From contig QCJE01000007.1 of NCBI GenBank assembly GCA_003216235.1, positions 1 through 51,249 on the forward strand: a DNA stretch of 51,249 nt. Reading direction: 5' to 3'. Shown here piece by piece: positions 14,887-23,335 of this stretch. Within the stretch, counting starts at the first letter, position 1. Each line of letters opens with the position of its first letter. This DNA comes from Pelagibacteraceae bacterium AG-404-P07. Its GTDB lineage: Bacteria > Pseudomonadota > Alphaproteobacteria > Pelagibacterales > Pelagibacteraceae. The position numbers were made by a program, and so were the translations under genes. Under the pieces are notes generated by a model. It did not search any database, was not told the DNA's origin, and saw only the letters and a program-made list of their open reading frames with translations.

Positions 14887-16385
14887 TCGAAGGAATATTA
14901 ATTGGTTTAACTACAGCACTTACTTTTAAAAATATCTTCATGGTGATGATTGGTTGTTTCTTTGGAACAATTATTGGAATGTTGCCAGGACTAGGCCCGA
15001 TGACAGCAATCGCTTTAATGATACCAATTACATATGGTTTTGATCCTGCTACTGGATTAATTTTGATGGCTGGAGTTTATTATGGTGCTGTTTTTGGAGG
15101 CTCAACATCGTCAATTTTATTAAATGCACCTGGTGTTCCAGGAACAGTAGCTACATCATTTGATGGCTATCCAATGGCTCAACAAGGAAAAGCTGGAAAA
15201 GCTCTAGCGATTGCTGCATGGAGTTCATTTGCAGGAGGAACATTGTCAGCAATTTATTTATTATTCATGGCTCCAAGTTTATCTAAAGTGAGTTTATCAT
15301 TTAGATCACCAGATTATTTCGCCCTTATGATTTTAGGTTTAACAGCTATTGCAGCCTTTTCTTCAAAAGGTCAATTTTTAAAAGCAATGATGATGGTAGT
15401 ACTTGGTTTAATGTTAGCATCAGTTGGTCAAGATTCTTTGTCAGACATTACAAGATTTACTTTTAATAATATGAATTTAACAGATGGAATAAGTTTTGTT
15501 CTTGTAGTAATGGCAACTTTTGCAATGAGTGAAGCATTAACTATTATTTTAAAAAGAAATGACCCAACAGCTGCTGCTAAACAAGTTACATTAACAGAAT
15601 TAGGTTCAATAAAAATTAATAAAGAAGAACGGGGAAAAATGTACAAAACTATTCCAAGATCCTCAGTTATTGGTTTTTTAATAGGGGTCCTACCAGGTGC
15701 AGGAGCAACTATCGCATCATTCTTAGCTTATGGAATGGAAAGAAATTTGGTTAAAGATGAAGAAAAAGAAAAGTTTGGCAAAGGAAGTGTTAATGGATTA
15801 TCGGCACCTGAGACAGCAAATAATGCTGCATGCTCTGGTTCATTTGTTCCAATGTTAACTCTTGGTATACCAGGTAGTGGGACTACAGCTGTTATGTTAG
15901 GAGCTCTTTTAGGTTTTGGTATTCAGCCAGGTCCTAGACTTTATATGACTAACCCAGAAATTTTTTGGTCAGTAATTATGTCAATGTATATTGGAATGGT
16001 TATTTTATTAATATTAAATTTACCATTAATCCCTTATATCGCTAGAATTCTTGCGGTTCCTAAAAATTACTTAATCCCATTAATTTTATTTTTTTCAATA
16101 ACTGGAATTTATGTAATGTCATTTAATAATTTTGATATTTATTTGATGATTGGAATAGCAGTTGTTGCAACTTTCTTGAGACTTTACGATTTTCCAATGC
16201 CTCCATTGATATTAGCCTTTGTTCTTGGTGGTTTAATGGAAGAAAATTTAAGAAGATCATTACTTTTAAGTAATGGTTCATGGGAATTTTTATGGGGTAG
16301 AACCCTTACAGTTTGTATATTACTTACAACAATACTGATAGTTCTTTGGCATATCTATAAAACTTTAAAAAAAAAGAAATCTTAA
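14883..16385 (+). CDS. tctA: Tripartite tricarboxylate transporter large membrane subunit
   Basis: The channel subunit of the TTT transporter, 500 residues and about twelve hydrophobic segments. The signature GVYYGAVFGGSTSSILLNAP and the following PGVPGTVATSFDGYPMAQQG are textbook TctA. The second half repeats the pattern with GVLPGAGATIASFLAYGMER, and SGSFVPMLTLGIPGSGTTAV. It takes up its substrate driven by an ion gradient, supplied by TctC. It is translationally coupled to tctB, and its stop overlaps that of the convergent GT4 gene by four bases. Confidence 0.95.
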   Translation: MIEGILIGLTTALTFKNIFMVMIGCFFGTIIGMLPGLGPMTAIALMIPITYGFDPATGLILMAGVYYGAVFGGSTSSILLNAPGVPGTVATSFDGYPMAQQGKAGKALAIAAWSSFAGGTLSAIYLLFMAPSLSKVSLSFRSPDYFALMILGLTAIAAFSSKGQFLKAMMMVVLGLMLASVGQDSLSDITRFTFNNMNLTDGISFVLVVMATFAMSEALTIILKRNDPTAAAKQVTLTELGSIKINKEERGKMYKTIPRSSVIGFLIGVLPGAGATIASFLAYGMERNLVKDEEKEKFGKGSVNGLSAPETANNAACSGSFVPMLTLGIPGSGTTAVMLGALLGFGIQPGPRLYMTNPEIFWSVIMSMYIGMVILLILNLPLIPYIARILAVPKNYLIPLILFFSITGIYVMSFNNFDIYLMIGIAVVATFLRLYDFPMPPLILAFVLGGLMEENLRRSLLLSNGSWEFLWGRTLTVCILLTTILIVLWHIYKTLKKKKS

Positions 16386-17464
16386 TTAAGAATTTTTTTG
16401 TACTTTTCTAATATTTTTTCCCATTTAAATTTAGAAACATATTCTTTGGCATTTTTACCAAACACGTGATATTTTTTATTTTCAATCATTGAATTTAATG
16501 ATGAATAAATTTCATCTAAATTATTTCCATCACAAATCAAACCAGTTTTTTTGTGTTCTATAGCATCAGATGCGCCTCCATCTTTACCTCCAAGAGATGC
16601 AACACCATATTGTGCAGCTTCAACATAGGCTATTCCAAAGCCCTCAACAGAAGTTTTATGAATGATAGATGGCATCACAAAAATATTTGATCTTGCAATT
16701 AAGGCATTTTTTAAATCATCACCAATATCTTTGAAGAACATTACTTGAGCTCCTAAATCTAGTTCTTTCACAAGGCTTTTTATATTTTCTTCTTCATCAC
16801 CATAACCAATACAGATATAAACAATATCAGGATATATTTGTTTTAAATTTCTTAAAGCCATTAATACTTTTTCATGATTTTTTCTTTTATCAAACCTTGA
16901 AACAGTAATTAGACGTGGAGTTTTAATTTTAAGAAGACTTTCAACTTTTTCTAATGATTTTTTATTTAATTCTTTTACTGGATCAACCCCAGGATTGATT
17001 ACTATAACTTTATTTTGTTCAACTCCATTTTCCATAGCTAAATTTTTGGTATATTCAGAGTTAGCAATTACTTTTTCTACATTATTTAAAATTTTGACAA
17101 TTCTTTTATTTTGTGAACTGTTCTTTGGGTGATTAATTTCTTTACCGTGTATTAGACAGTATTTTTTTTTATCTGTTTGAATTAACTCTAGGCTTTTCCA
17201 ATGATCTGCAATAATTCCTTGAACTTTATTTTCTTTCAAAAATTCATTTATTAATTGAGCTTTTCTTATTTTCCGTAAAAACTTAATTCCTCCAACTCTT
17301 TCAATCGAAAAATTAACCTCTTTATCAAACTCTTTATGATTTTCATGATAATCTGCAAAAACTTTAATCATAAAATTTTTAGACATTTCTTTAGCCAAGC
17401 CCCACACCAAGCTTTGCATACCGCCTAATTCAGGTGGGAAAGATCTTGTTACGATCAAATACAT
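16382..17464 (-). CDS. Family 4 glycosyltransferase
   Basis: A GT-B glycosyltransferase of 360 residues. The N-terminal domain starts VTRSFPPELGGMQSLVWGLA, with the Gly-rich acceptor loop. The C-terminal domain has VIVINPGVDP, LITVSRFDKRKNHEKVL and the donor-binding EGFGIAYVEAAQYG (the E-x7-E motif). GGKDGGASDAI follows, a common nucleotide-diphosphate contact. Likely role is adding a hexose or similar sugar to a surface glycan or glycolipid. It is downstream of a thioredoxin-fold gene, sharing one base (TAATG). Substrates cannot be assigned. Confidence 0.88.
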   Translation of the reverse strand: MYLIVTRSFPPELGGMQSLVWGLAKEMSKNFMIKVFADYHENHKEFDKEVNFSIERVGGIKFLRKIRKAQLINEFLKENKVQGIIADHWKSLELIQTDKKKYCLIHGKEINHPKNSSQNKRIVKILNNVEKVIANSEYTKNLAMENGVEQNKVIVINPGVDPVKELNKKSLEKVESLLKIKTPRLITVSRFDKRKNHEKVLMALRNLKQIYPDIVYICIGYGDEEENIKSLVKELDLGAQVMFFKDIGDDLKNALIARSNIFVMPSIIHKTSVEGFGIAYVEAAQYGVASLGGKDGGASDAIEHKKTGLICDGNNLDEIYSSLNSMIENKKYHVFGKNAKEYVSKFKWEKILEKYKKILN

Positions 17465-18018
17465 TAATTATTTTTCCACTTAATACTACATCCAGCACTT
17501 GGCGTTTGTTGTTCTGGTCCTTTACCAGTCACTGAAATCTGTTTCATCGCTTTAAATAAATCACTTTCACCATCTCTTACCGGTACTAAATTTTTAAGCT
17601 CTCTTAATCTACCTCTGTATTGAAGCTCTAAGTCTTTGTTGTATCCAAAGAAATCTGGAGTACACACAGCATCATAAGTTCTAGCAATCTCTTGAGTTTC
17701 ATCGACTAAATAAGGAAAATCAAATTGATTTTTTTTGGCAAACAAGATCATGTTATCAAATGAGTCTTCAGGATAGTTTTCAGCATCATTTGCACATATA
17801 GCAACTGAATTAACACCTAGATCTTTTAATTTTTTACAATCTTCAACAATATCTTTTGTAACTGCTTTAACATAAGGACAATGGTTACAAATAAACATTA
17901 TTAAAGTTCCATTTTCACCTTTAACATCTTCTAATGTAATCATTTTGTTATCAGTTGATTTAAGCTTAAAGTCGTGTGCCTTTTGGCCGAAATCACATAT
18001 TGGAGTTTGTATAGGCAT
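17464..18018 (-). CDS. Thioredoxin-fold redoxin (AhpC/TSA-type) with CxxC
   Basis: A 184-residue cytoplasmic thioredoxin-fold protein with no signal peptide. The active site CNHCPYV has Cys44 and Cys47, after a peroxiredoxin-like start ICDFGQKAHDFKLKSTDNK. LGVNSVAICANDAENYPEDS, FPYLVDETQEIARTYDAVCTPDFFGYN and YRGRL are conserved in the family of thioredoxin-like proteins often annotated as AhpC/TSA or redoxin domain proteins. Its C-terminus ends SAGCSIKWK with another conserved cysteine. Role is probably thiol-disulfide exchange or peroxide reduction; the partner is unknown. It is the first gene of a two-gene unit with the GT4 gene. Confidence 0.85.
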   Translation of the reverse strand: MPIQTPICDFGQKAHDFKLKSTDNKMITLEDVKGENGTLIMFICNHCPYVKAVTKDIVEDCKKLKDLGVNSVAICANDAENYPEDSFDNMILFAKKNQFDFPYLVDETQEIARTYDAVCTPDFFGYNKDLELQYRGRLRELKNLVPVRDGESDLFKAMKQISVTGKGPEQQTPSAGCSIKWKNN

Positions 18019-18038
18019 AATGTTATAATATATAAATT

Positions 18039-18551
18039 ATGTTTTACGATTTAAAAGATAAAAAACCAAAAAACTCTGGCGAAAATTGGGTAGCTCCTAA
18101 TGCAACTATAATAGGCGATGTTACTTTAGAAAAGAACTCTAGTATTTGGTTTAATGCAACCTTAAGAGGAGATATTGAAAATATTCATATTGGTGAAGGA
18201 TCAAATGTTCAAGATGGAAGTGTTTTGCATACTGACCCAGGTTATCCATTAAAAATTGGAAAGAATGTTACTGTTGGTCATATGGTTATGCTTCATGGAT
18301 GCACGATAGGGGACAATAGTTTAATTGGAATTGGTGCAGTGATTCTAAATAATGCTAAGATTGGAAAGAATTGTATCATTGGTGCAAAAGCTTTAATTAC
18401 AGAAAATAAAGAGATACCAGATAACTCTTTAGTGATTGGTGCACCAGGAAAAGTTGTTAGAGAGGTTACTGAGGAAGAAAAGAAAGCTGTAGTAGAAAAT
18501 ACAAAACATTATCAAGATAATTGGAAAAAATATTCTAAATCAATTTTTTAA
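18039..18551 (+). CDS. Gamma-class carbonic anhydrase family protein
   Basis: A left-handed beta-helix protein of 170 residues, built of hexapeptide repeats such as [30 protein letters not shown] and [10 protein letters not shown]. The three zinc or iron ligands of the family are at His64 (SVLHTDPG), His81 (VGHMVMLHG) and His86. Asn and Gln at NVQDGS fit the active-site framework. It resembles YrdA/PaaY-type trimers. Activity as a true carbonic anhydrase is not guaranteed in this subgroup. It is divergent from the redoxin gene by 20 bases and converges on a small exported protein gene, with the GC-rich element between. Confidence 0.9.
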   Translation: MFYDLKDKKPKNSGENWVAPNATIIGDVTLEKNSSIWFNATLRGDIENIHIGEGSNVQDGSVLHTDPGYPLKIGKNVTVGHMVMLHGCTIGDNSLIGIGAVILNNAKIGKNCIIGAKALITENKEIPDNSLVIGAPGKVVREVTEEEKKAVVENTKHYQDNWKKYSKSIF

Positions 18552-18583
18552 GGGGCTTTCTGTTGCCAGGTGCCCCGAACCCC
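18552..18583. other. GC-rich structured element between convergent genes
   Basis: A 32-base island with 22 G/C, against about 30 percent GC around it. It starts one base after the carbonic anhydrase stop and ends seven bases before the stop of the convergent small-protein gene. GGGGC at 18552-18556 can pair with GCCCC at 18572-18576, or its GGGG with CCCC at 18580-18583, so two mutually exclusive stems are possible. No T-run follows on either strand, which argues against a standard intrinsic terminator. It may be a 3'-end stabiliser, a small RNA piece or a protein-binding site. I cannot assign it to a known family. Confidence 0.6.
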
Positions 18584-18590
18584 AAAGAAA

Positions 18591-18797
18591 TTATCCTTTA
18601 AATAATTCTAAAGCTTTATTTAATAATTCTTCTGACTTAGCATGATCGCCACTTTTATGTGCATTCATACCCGCATCTCTTAATTCTTGAGCCTCTGCAA
18701 TTTTAGCATCAATATTTTTTGCCATCATCGGACAAGAACCTGCATATGCTGATCCAGAAAATAAAATTATAAAAGCTATGATTAAAAATTTTTTCAT
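18591..18797 (-). CDS. Small exported helical protein with a CPMM motif
   Basis: 68 residues with a clear signal peptide: MKKFLIIAFIILFSGSAYA, predicted cut after Ala19. The mature 49 residues start GSCPMMAKNIDAKIAEAQEL and form two helices with a TPR-like look (AGMNAHKSGDHAKSEELLNKA). The single Cys in a CPMM context could bind a metal or be a lipidation-independent thiol; this is inference. The ribosome site AAAGGA lies upstream of the ATG. It is 13 bases downstream of a 40-residue membrane peptide gene on the same strand, and seven bases upstream of the GC-rich element. Function unknown, though small periplasmic proteins of this style are found in other alphaproteobacteria. Confidence 0.75.
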   Translation of the reverse strand: MKKFLIIAFIILFSGSAYAGSCPMMAKNIDAKIAEAQELRDAGMNAHKSGDHAKSEELLNKALELFKG

Positions 18798-18810
18798 AAT
18801 TTTCCTTTAA

Positions 18811-18933
18811 TTAAAACCCCATATTCGACCAATTGTCTTTATCATTATACATTTCTAATTCTTTTTTTGAGATAGGCCTAAAAAGTACAAAACCAACTAC
18901 AATTGCTAAAGTTATTAGGATTATTGTTTCCAT
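18811..18933 (-). CDS. Very small single-pass membrane protein (40 residues)
   Basis: An ATG at 18933 opens a 40-codon frame ending TAA at 18811. The product begins METIILITLAIVVGFVLFRP, one transmembrane helix, followed by the charged segment ISKKELEMYNDKDNWSNMGF. This hydrophobic-then-amphipathic design is that of a genuine small membrane protein, and the 80-base gap upstream and 13-base gap downstream fit a gene. There is no obvious Shine-Dalgarno site. It lies between the PNPOx-like gene and the small exported protein gene on the same strand. Function unknown; conservation in relatives would settle whether it is translated. Confidence 0.65.
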   Translation of the reverse strand: METIILITLAIVVGFVLFRPISKKELEMYNDKDNWSNMGF

Positions 18934-19013
18934 AAAATTTATATAATTTAAAAATTTTTTTAAACACTGCGATATTTAGACTTATTACCCATAATAATAA
19001 TTAGATTCATTTG

Positions 19014-19613
19014 TTATGGAACTAGCCAAGCGTTTTTATTAGTCTCTAAATCAAATTTAGCTCTTCGATGTCCTTTGGCTGCAAGATAAAGCCATTCAAT
19101 AGATTTAATCTTGCATTTAATAACAGTAAAGTTTTTATAACCTTCTTCACTTTGTTCCATGGTGTAATCAAAATCTTCTAATTTAGATATCATTCCAGAA
19201 GTTGGATTTTCTGAAGTAGTTCCTGGAGGGCTATCAGTTAAATAACAACGTCTGCTTATATGTTGAGTTTTTTTCCATGATTCTTCAGTTGTAGAATTTT
19301 GATTATTAACTTCACATTCTACTTTTACTCTTAATTGTATCTTTTCCTCTTTATCGTAGAAAACTAGAGAGGCATTATTATTTTTTTTTAGAATATCCAC
19401 CTTTGGAGATCTTAAATCAGTATGAAATTGTAATAGATTGTTTGCTCTATCTGATTTACGTAAAACAACAATTCTACCATCTACTTCATCTTGATGAGCA
19501 CATATGAAAACAGGAATTCTAAATGGTGAACCCCTGTTAGCCACGGCATCATCTAGCATAGACCAATACTTATTTTGAATTTCTTCTAGGTTTTCATAGT
19601 ATGCTGGCTGCAT
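19014..19613 (-). CDS. Pyridoxamine 5'-phosphate oxidase-like FMN-binding protein
   Basis: 199 residues with a split-barrel flavin fold. RIVVLRKSDRANNLLQFHTDLRSPKV is the FMN-phosphate region, at about residues 48-73. SLVFYDKEEKIQLRVKVECE follows. The C-terminal EWLYLAAKGHRRAKFD matches the conserved WLxL..GHRRAxF ending of the Alr4036-like and PNPOx-related families. A true PdxH has a longer conserved C-terminal dimerisation domain, not seen here, so I call it PNPOx-like rather than pdxH. It is three bases downstream of a beta-hydroxyacid dehydrogenase gene, so the two are cotranscribed. Confidence 0.82.
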   Translation of the reverse strand: MQPAYYENLEEIQNKYWSMLDDAVANRGSPFRIPVFICAHQDEVDGRIVVLRKSDRANNLLQFHTDLRSPKVDILKKNNNASLVFYDKEEKIQLRVKVECEVNNQNSTTEESWKKTQHISRRCYLTDSPPGTTSENPTSGMISKLEDFDYTMEQSEEGYKNFTVIKCKIKSIEWLYLAAKGHRRAKFDLETNKNAWLVP

Positions 19614-19616
19614 ACA

Positions 19617-20486
19617 TTACTTTCTAAATCTTTTAATTAAACTTGATGTATCCCAACGATTTCCACCCAAACCTTGAACTTCTCCATAAAATTTATCAAC
19701 AAGTTCTGTTACAGGTAACAATGAACCATTATTCTTTGCTTCATCCATTGCAATTTTTAAATCTTTTCTCATCCAGTCAACCGCAAAACCAAAATCAAAT
19801 TTATCATCAATCATTGTTTTATATCTGTTCTCCATTTGCCAAGATTGTGCAGCACCTTTCGAAATTACCTCAATTACATCTTCCATGTTTAATCCAGCTT
19901 TCATTCCAAAGTTAATTCCTTCAGATAATCCTTGAACTAATCCCGCTATACAAATTTGGTTAACCATTTTAGCTAATTGTCCACAGCCAGCTTTTCCAAG
20001 AAGTTTCATTTTTTTACTGTAACAATCAATTTTATCTTTTGCTTTATCAAAGTCAGCCTGATCACCACCAATCATAACTGTAAGCGCACCATTTTCTGCA
20101 CCAGCTTGTCCACCAGAAACTGGAGCATCTAATGCACCAAATCCATTTTTCTTTGCGTGTTCATGAATTTCTCTAGCAATCGTTGCAGATGCTGTAGTGT
20201 TATCAATATAGATTGCACCTTTTTTAATAGTTTTAAATGCACCATTGTCACCAAATATTACTTCTCTTAAATCATTATCGTTTCCAACACATGTAAATAC
20301 ATACTCAGCATCTTTTGCAGCTTCTGCAGGAGTCTCTGCCATTTTACCTTTGTATTCTTTAATCCATTTTTCAGCTTTTGATTTTGTTCTGTTAAAAACA
20401 GTTACATTGTGACCGCCTTTTGATATATAACCAGCCATTGGATAACCCATGACACCAAGACCTATGAAAGCAACATTACAACTCAT
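19617..20486 (-). CDS. NAD(P)-dependent beta-hydroxyacid dehydrogenase (3-hydroxyisobutyrate dehydrogenase family)
   Basis: 289 residues, typical for the family that oxidises 3-hydroxyisobutyrate, tartronate semialdehyde partners or related beta-hydroxyacids. The cofactor-binding start is NVAFIGLGVMGYPMAGYISK, and FNRTKSKAEKW after the second strand suggests a preference for NADP. The substrate-binding DAPVSGGQAGAENGALTVMIGG is near 120-141. The catalytic lysine is in GCGQLAKMVNQICIAGLVQG. Exact substrate is open; it could also be a glyoxylate or succinic semialdehyde reductase. It is divergent from an MFS transporter gene by eight bases, and cotranscribed with the PNPOx-like gene. Confidence 0.88.
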   Translation of the reverse strand: MSCNVAFIGLGVMGYPMAGYISKGGHNVTVFNRTKSKAEKWIKEYKGKMAETPAEAAKDAEYVFTCVGNDNDLREVIFGDNGAFKTIKKGAIYIDNTTASATIAREIHEHAKKNGFGALDAPVSGGQAGAENGALTVMIGGDQADFDKAKDKIDCYSKKMKLLGKAGCGQLAKMVNQICIAGLVQGLSEGINFGMKAGLNMEDVIEVISKGAAQSWQMENRYKTMIDDKFDFGFAVDWMRKDLKIAMDEAKNNGSLLPVTELVDKFYGEVQGLGGNRWDTSSLIKRFRK

Positions 20487-20494
20487 AATTTTTT

Positions 20495-21703
20495 ATGTTT
20501 AATAGTTTAAGTTTAAAAGTAATTATATTTGGTTTTATTTTTACATTTTTTTCTAGCTTTGGACAGAGTTTTTTTTTGGGTTTGTTTAATTCTAGCATTA
20601 GAGAAACACTTTCAATCACTCATGGACAATTTGGCTCAATCTATGCCTCAGCAACATTACTCAGTAGTTTTCTTTTAATTTGGGTTGGAAAAAAAATTGA
20701 TGATATCAATATCTTTAAATTTGCTTTTTATGTAACTCTACTTTTATCTTTTTCTTGTTTTTTCTTTTCAAAGATTTCATCTATAGCTTTTTTATTTATT
20801 GCTGTATTTTTAATGAGATTTTCTGGACAAGGGTTAATGTCTCATACAGCAACAACAACTATTGCAAGATACTTTACAATTTCTAGGGGTAAAGCTCTCA
20901 GTGCTGGATGGTTTGGTCTTTCAACAGCAGAATTTATTTTACCTGTATTAATTATTTATTTGCTTACAATTACTGCCTGGCAAAATATTTGGATATCAAT
21001 ATCTATTTTAACTTTAATCTTTTTGCCATTAGCATCATTTTTTTTAATCAAAAAATTAGATTTTAACACAAGAGAACAAATAGACACTGGTAACACTGAA
21101 ATAAAAGAAATTAAACAATGGAAAAGAATTGAAGTTATTAGAGATTATAGATTTTATATTGTGTGTTTAAATATGTTAGCAATGCCATGGATTGCAACTG
21201 GTGTATTTGTTTATCAATCTTTTATTACTGAAGCAAAAGAATGGGGCCCTTTTATTATTGCTCAATCATTTATGGTTTATTCAATATTGTCTGTACTAAC
21301 CTTATTGGGCTCTGGTTTCTTAATTGATAAATTTACAAGTAGAAAACTTTTAATTTTTATGAATATACCCTTATTGATTTCTACTTTAGTTTTGTTTTAT
21401 TTTGATAATCCAATTACTTCTTTTATTTTTCTTGGATTAATAGGTATCTCTAATGGTCTAGCCAACGTTTTAGGCTCATCAACTTGGGCTGAAATTTATG
21501 GTGTTAAATTTATTGGATCAATTAAAGCTTTAACCACAGCTTTAATGGTTTTTTCTACTGCTTTTGGAACAGCTTTGTTTGGTTTTTTGATAGATAGGGG
21601 TTTCACTATTGAGCAAATTGCTATGGTGTCATTTTTCTACATTTCTATCTCTTTGATCTTGTTATTTTTAGTTAGAAATAAGCTTAATCCACAATATATT
21701 TAA
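20495..21703 (+). CDS. Major facilitator superfamily transporter
   Basis: 402 residues with about twelve hydrophobic segments, in two halves joined by a charged loop near 190-215 ([20 protein letters not shown]). [22 protein letters not shown] and the following KKIDD correspond to the MFS motif A region. [20 protein letters not shown] resembles the oxalate/formate antiporter-like MFS branch, though this is weak. Substrate unknown. The gene is divergent from the beta-hydroxyacid dehydrogenase gene, with eight bases between the starts, so promoters must lie inside the coding regions. Confidence 0.87.
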   Translation: MFNSLSLKVIIFGFIFTFFSSFGQSFFLGLFNSSIRETLSITHGQFGSIYASATLLSSFLLIWVGKKIDDINIFKFAFYVTLLLSFSCFFFSKISSIAFLFIAVFLMRFSGQGLMSHTATTTIARYFTISRGKALSAGWFGLSTAEFILPVLIIYLLTITAWQNIWISISILTLIFLPLASFFLIKKLDFNTREQIDTGNTEIKEIKQWKRIEVIRDYRFYIVCLNMLAMPWIATGVFVYQSFITEAKEWGPFIIAQSFMVYSILSVLTLLGSGFLIDKFTSRKLLIFMNIPLLISTLVLFYFDNPITSFIFLGLIGISNGLANVLGSSTWAEIYGVKFIGSIKALTTALMVFSTAFGTALFGFLIDRGFTIEQIAMVSFFYISISLILLFLVRNKLNPQYI

Positions 21704-21746
21704 AAATCTCCTTGATTTTTTTTTACTCACTGTGTACACACTCCGC

Positions 21747-22280
21747 ATGGCTAGAGTCACAGTAGAAGATTGTATCGATAAAGTTGACAGTCCTTATGAA
21801 TTAGTTTTGGTTGCTAAAGAAAGAGCAACTCAATTGAATGCGGGAATTGAACCAACTTTAGACAGAGATAATGACAAAAACACTGTAGTTGCTTTAAGAG
21901 AAATTGCTGAAGAAAATATTAAAGTTAAAGATTTGACTGAAAGTGCGGTTTATAAGTTAAGAAAACATGTAGAACAAGTTGATGAAGGTGAGGAAACAGA
22001 CGAAGAAGTAGGTGATGATTTTGAAAGTTTATATAAGGGAGAAATTTCAAAAAGTGGTACGCCAATTTTACCTTCAAAAAGAGCAAGAAAAACACCAGAA
22101 AAATTTCAAGTTTCTAAAGAAGATTTAGCTGAGCTATCTCAAACGAGCCAACCTAATGTTGAGACTTCGACAAATGATGAAACTGAAGATCAAGCTGATA
22201 TTTCGTTAGAGGAAGTTTCAGAAAGTGAAAATCAAGAAACTGAAGTTGCTAGTGAAGATACTGAAGCTTCAAACTCTTAA
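21747..22280 (+). CDS. rpoZ: RNA polymerase omega subunit with long acidic tail
   Basis: Omega helps assemble RNA polymerase by holding the beta' subunit. The core is residues 1 to about 70: [33 protein letters not shown], then [14 protein letters not shown], all well conserved. I choose the ATG at 21747; a GTG at 21732 is in frame but adds a non-conserved YTLR. The protein is 177 residues, against about 90-130 for the family. The extra part from about 85 is low-complexity and dominated by Glu, Asp, Ser and Thr (for example [17 protein letters not shown] and the end [12 protein letters not shown]). dusA follows after 22 bases. Confidence 0.93.
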   Translation: MARVTVEDCIDKVDSPYELVLVAKERATQLNAGIEPTLDRDNDKNTVVALREIAEENIKVKDLTESAVYKLRKHVEQVDEGEETDEEVGDDFESLYKGEISKSGTPILPSKRARKTPEKFQVSKEDLAELSQTSQPNVETSTNDETEDQADISLEEVSESENQETEVASEDTEASNS

Positions 22281-22302
22281 AAAAATAATATAAAATCAAA
22301 TT

Positions 22303-23286
22303 ATGAATAGGAAAGTATCAGTTGCACCTATGATGGATTGTACAGATCGTCATGAACGTTTTTTTCTAAGGTTAATTTCGAAGAATACTCTTTTATATAC
22401 AGAGATGATAGTTGACGAAGCCATAAATAGAGGAGATAAAAAAAAATTATTAGAGTTCAACATTAATGAAAAGCCTGTTGCATTACAAATTGGAGGCTCT
22501 TCACCAAAATTATTAGCAGAAGCATCTAAAATAGGTGAAGATTTTGGTTATGATGAAATTAATTTAAATTTAGGATGCCCAAGCAAAAAAGTTGAGAAAA
22601 ATAAGTTTGGAGCTTGTTTAATGAAAGAACCAAATTTAGTAGCAGATTGTTTAAGTAATATGCAAGCATCGACAAAACTTCCAGTGACAATTAAAACTAG
22701 AATTGGTTATGACGAAGTTGAAGATTATGAAAATTTTTATAATTTTATATCTACTCTTAAATCAACTGGAATTAAAACTTTTATCATCCATGCAAGAAAA
22801 GCAATGTTAGGTAAATTTACACCAAAACAAAATTTGAATATTCCACCACTAAAATATGATTATGTTTATAATTTAAAGAAAGATTTTCCAAATGAGGAGA
22901 TTATTATTAATGGAGGTATCACCTCATCTGAAGAAATTAAAGATCACTTAAAAGTTACAGATGGCGTAATGATTGGAAGAGCAGCCTATCACACTCCATA
23001 TTTATTAGCTGATATTGAGAAAGAAATATTTAATAATGAAAATATACCAAGTAGACAAGATATTATTGAAAAATTAATTCCATATATAAAAGACGAATTA
23101 AAAAAAGGAACAAGATTAAATCAAATAATGAGACATACTCTAGGATTATTTCATGGTCAAAGTGGTGCAAGTTATTGGAAAAGATATTTAAGTGAAAATA
23201 TGTGTGTTCGTGATGCAGATATTCAAAAAGTAGATCACATTATGGATAAGATTAAATTTAACAATGTTGAAAGAAGAGTAGGATAA
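22303..23286 (+). CDS. dusA: tRNA-dihydrouridine synthase A
   Basis: FMN enzyme reducing uridine to dihydrouridine in the tRNA D-loop, 327 residues. SVAPMMDCTDRHERFFLRLI at 5-24 is the DusA-specific start. LQIGGSSPKLLAEASKI, INLNLGCPSKKVEKNKFGACLM with the catalytic Cys, TIKTRIGYD and FIIHARKAMLGKFTPKQN follow, then IIINGGI and DGVMIGRAAYHTPYLL as phosphate-binding strands. DusA is distinguished from DusB by the LRL...ARKAxLxGLSPKxN pattern. Upstream is rpoZ with 22 bases between, probably one transcript. Confidence 0.95.
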   Translation: MNRKVSVAPMMDCTDRHERFFLRLISKNTLLYTEMIVDEAINRGDKKKLLEFNINEKPVALQIGGSSPKLLAEASKIGEDFGYDEINLNLGCPSKKVEKNKFGACLMKEPNLVADCLSNMQASTKLPVTIKTRIGYDEVEDYENFYNFISTLKSTGIKTFIIHARKAMLGKFTPKQNLNIPPLKYDYVYNLKKDFPNEEIIINGGITSSEEIKDHLKVTDGVMIGRAAYHTPYLLADIEKEIFNNENIPSRQDIIEKLIPYIKDELKKGTRLNQIMRHTLGLFHGQSGASYWKRYLSENMCVRDADIQKVDHIMDKIKFNNVERRVG

Positions 23287-23335
23287 ACTGCTTAACTCAA
23301 TCTTATCACATCAATACTCACTTTATATAATTTTA

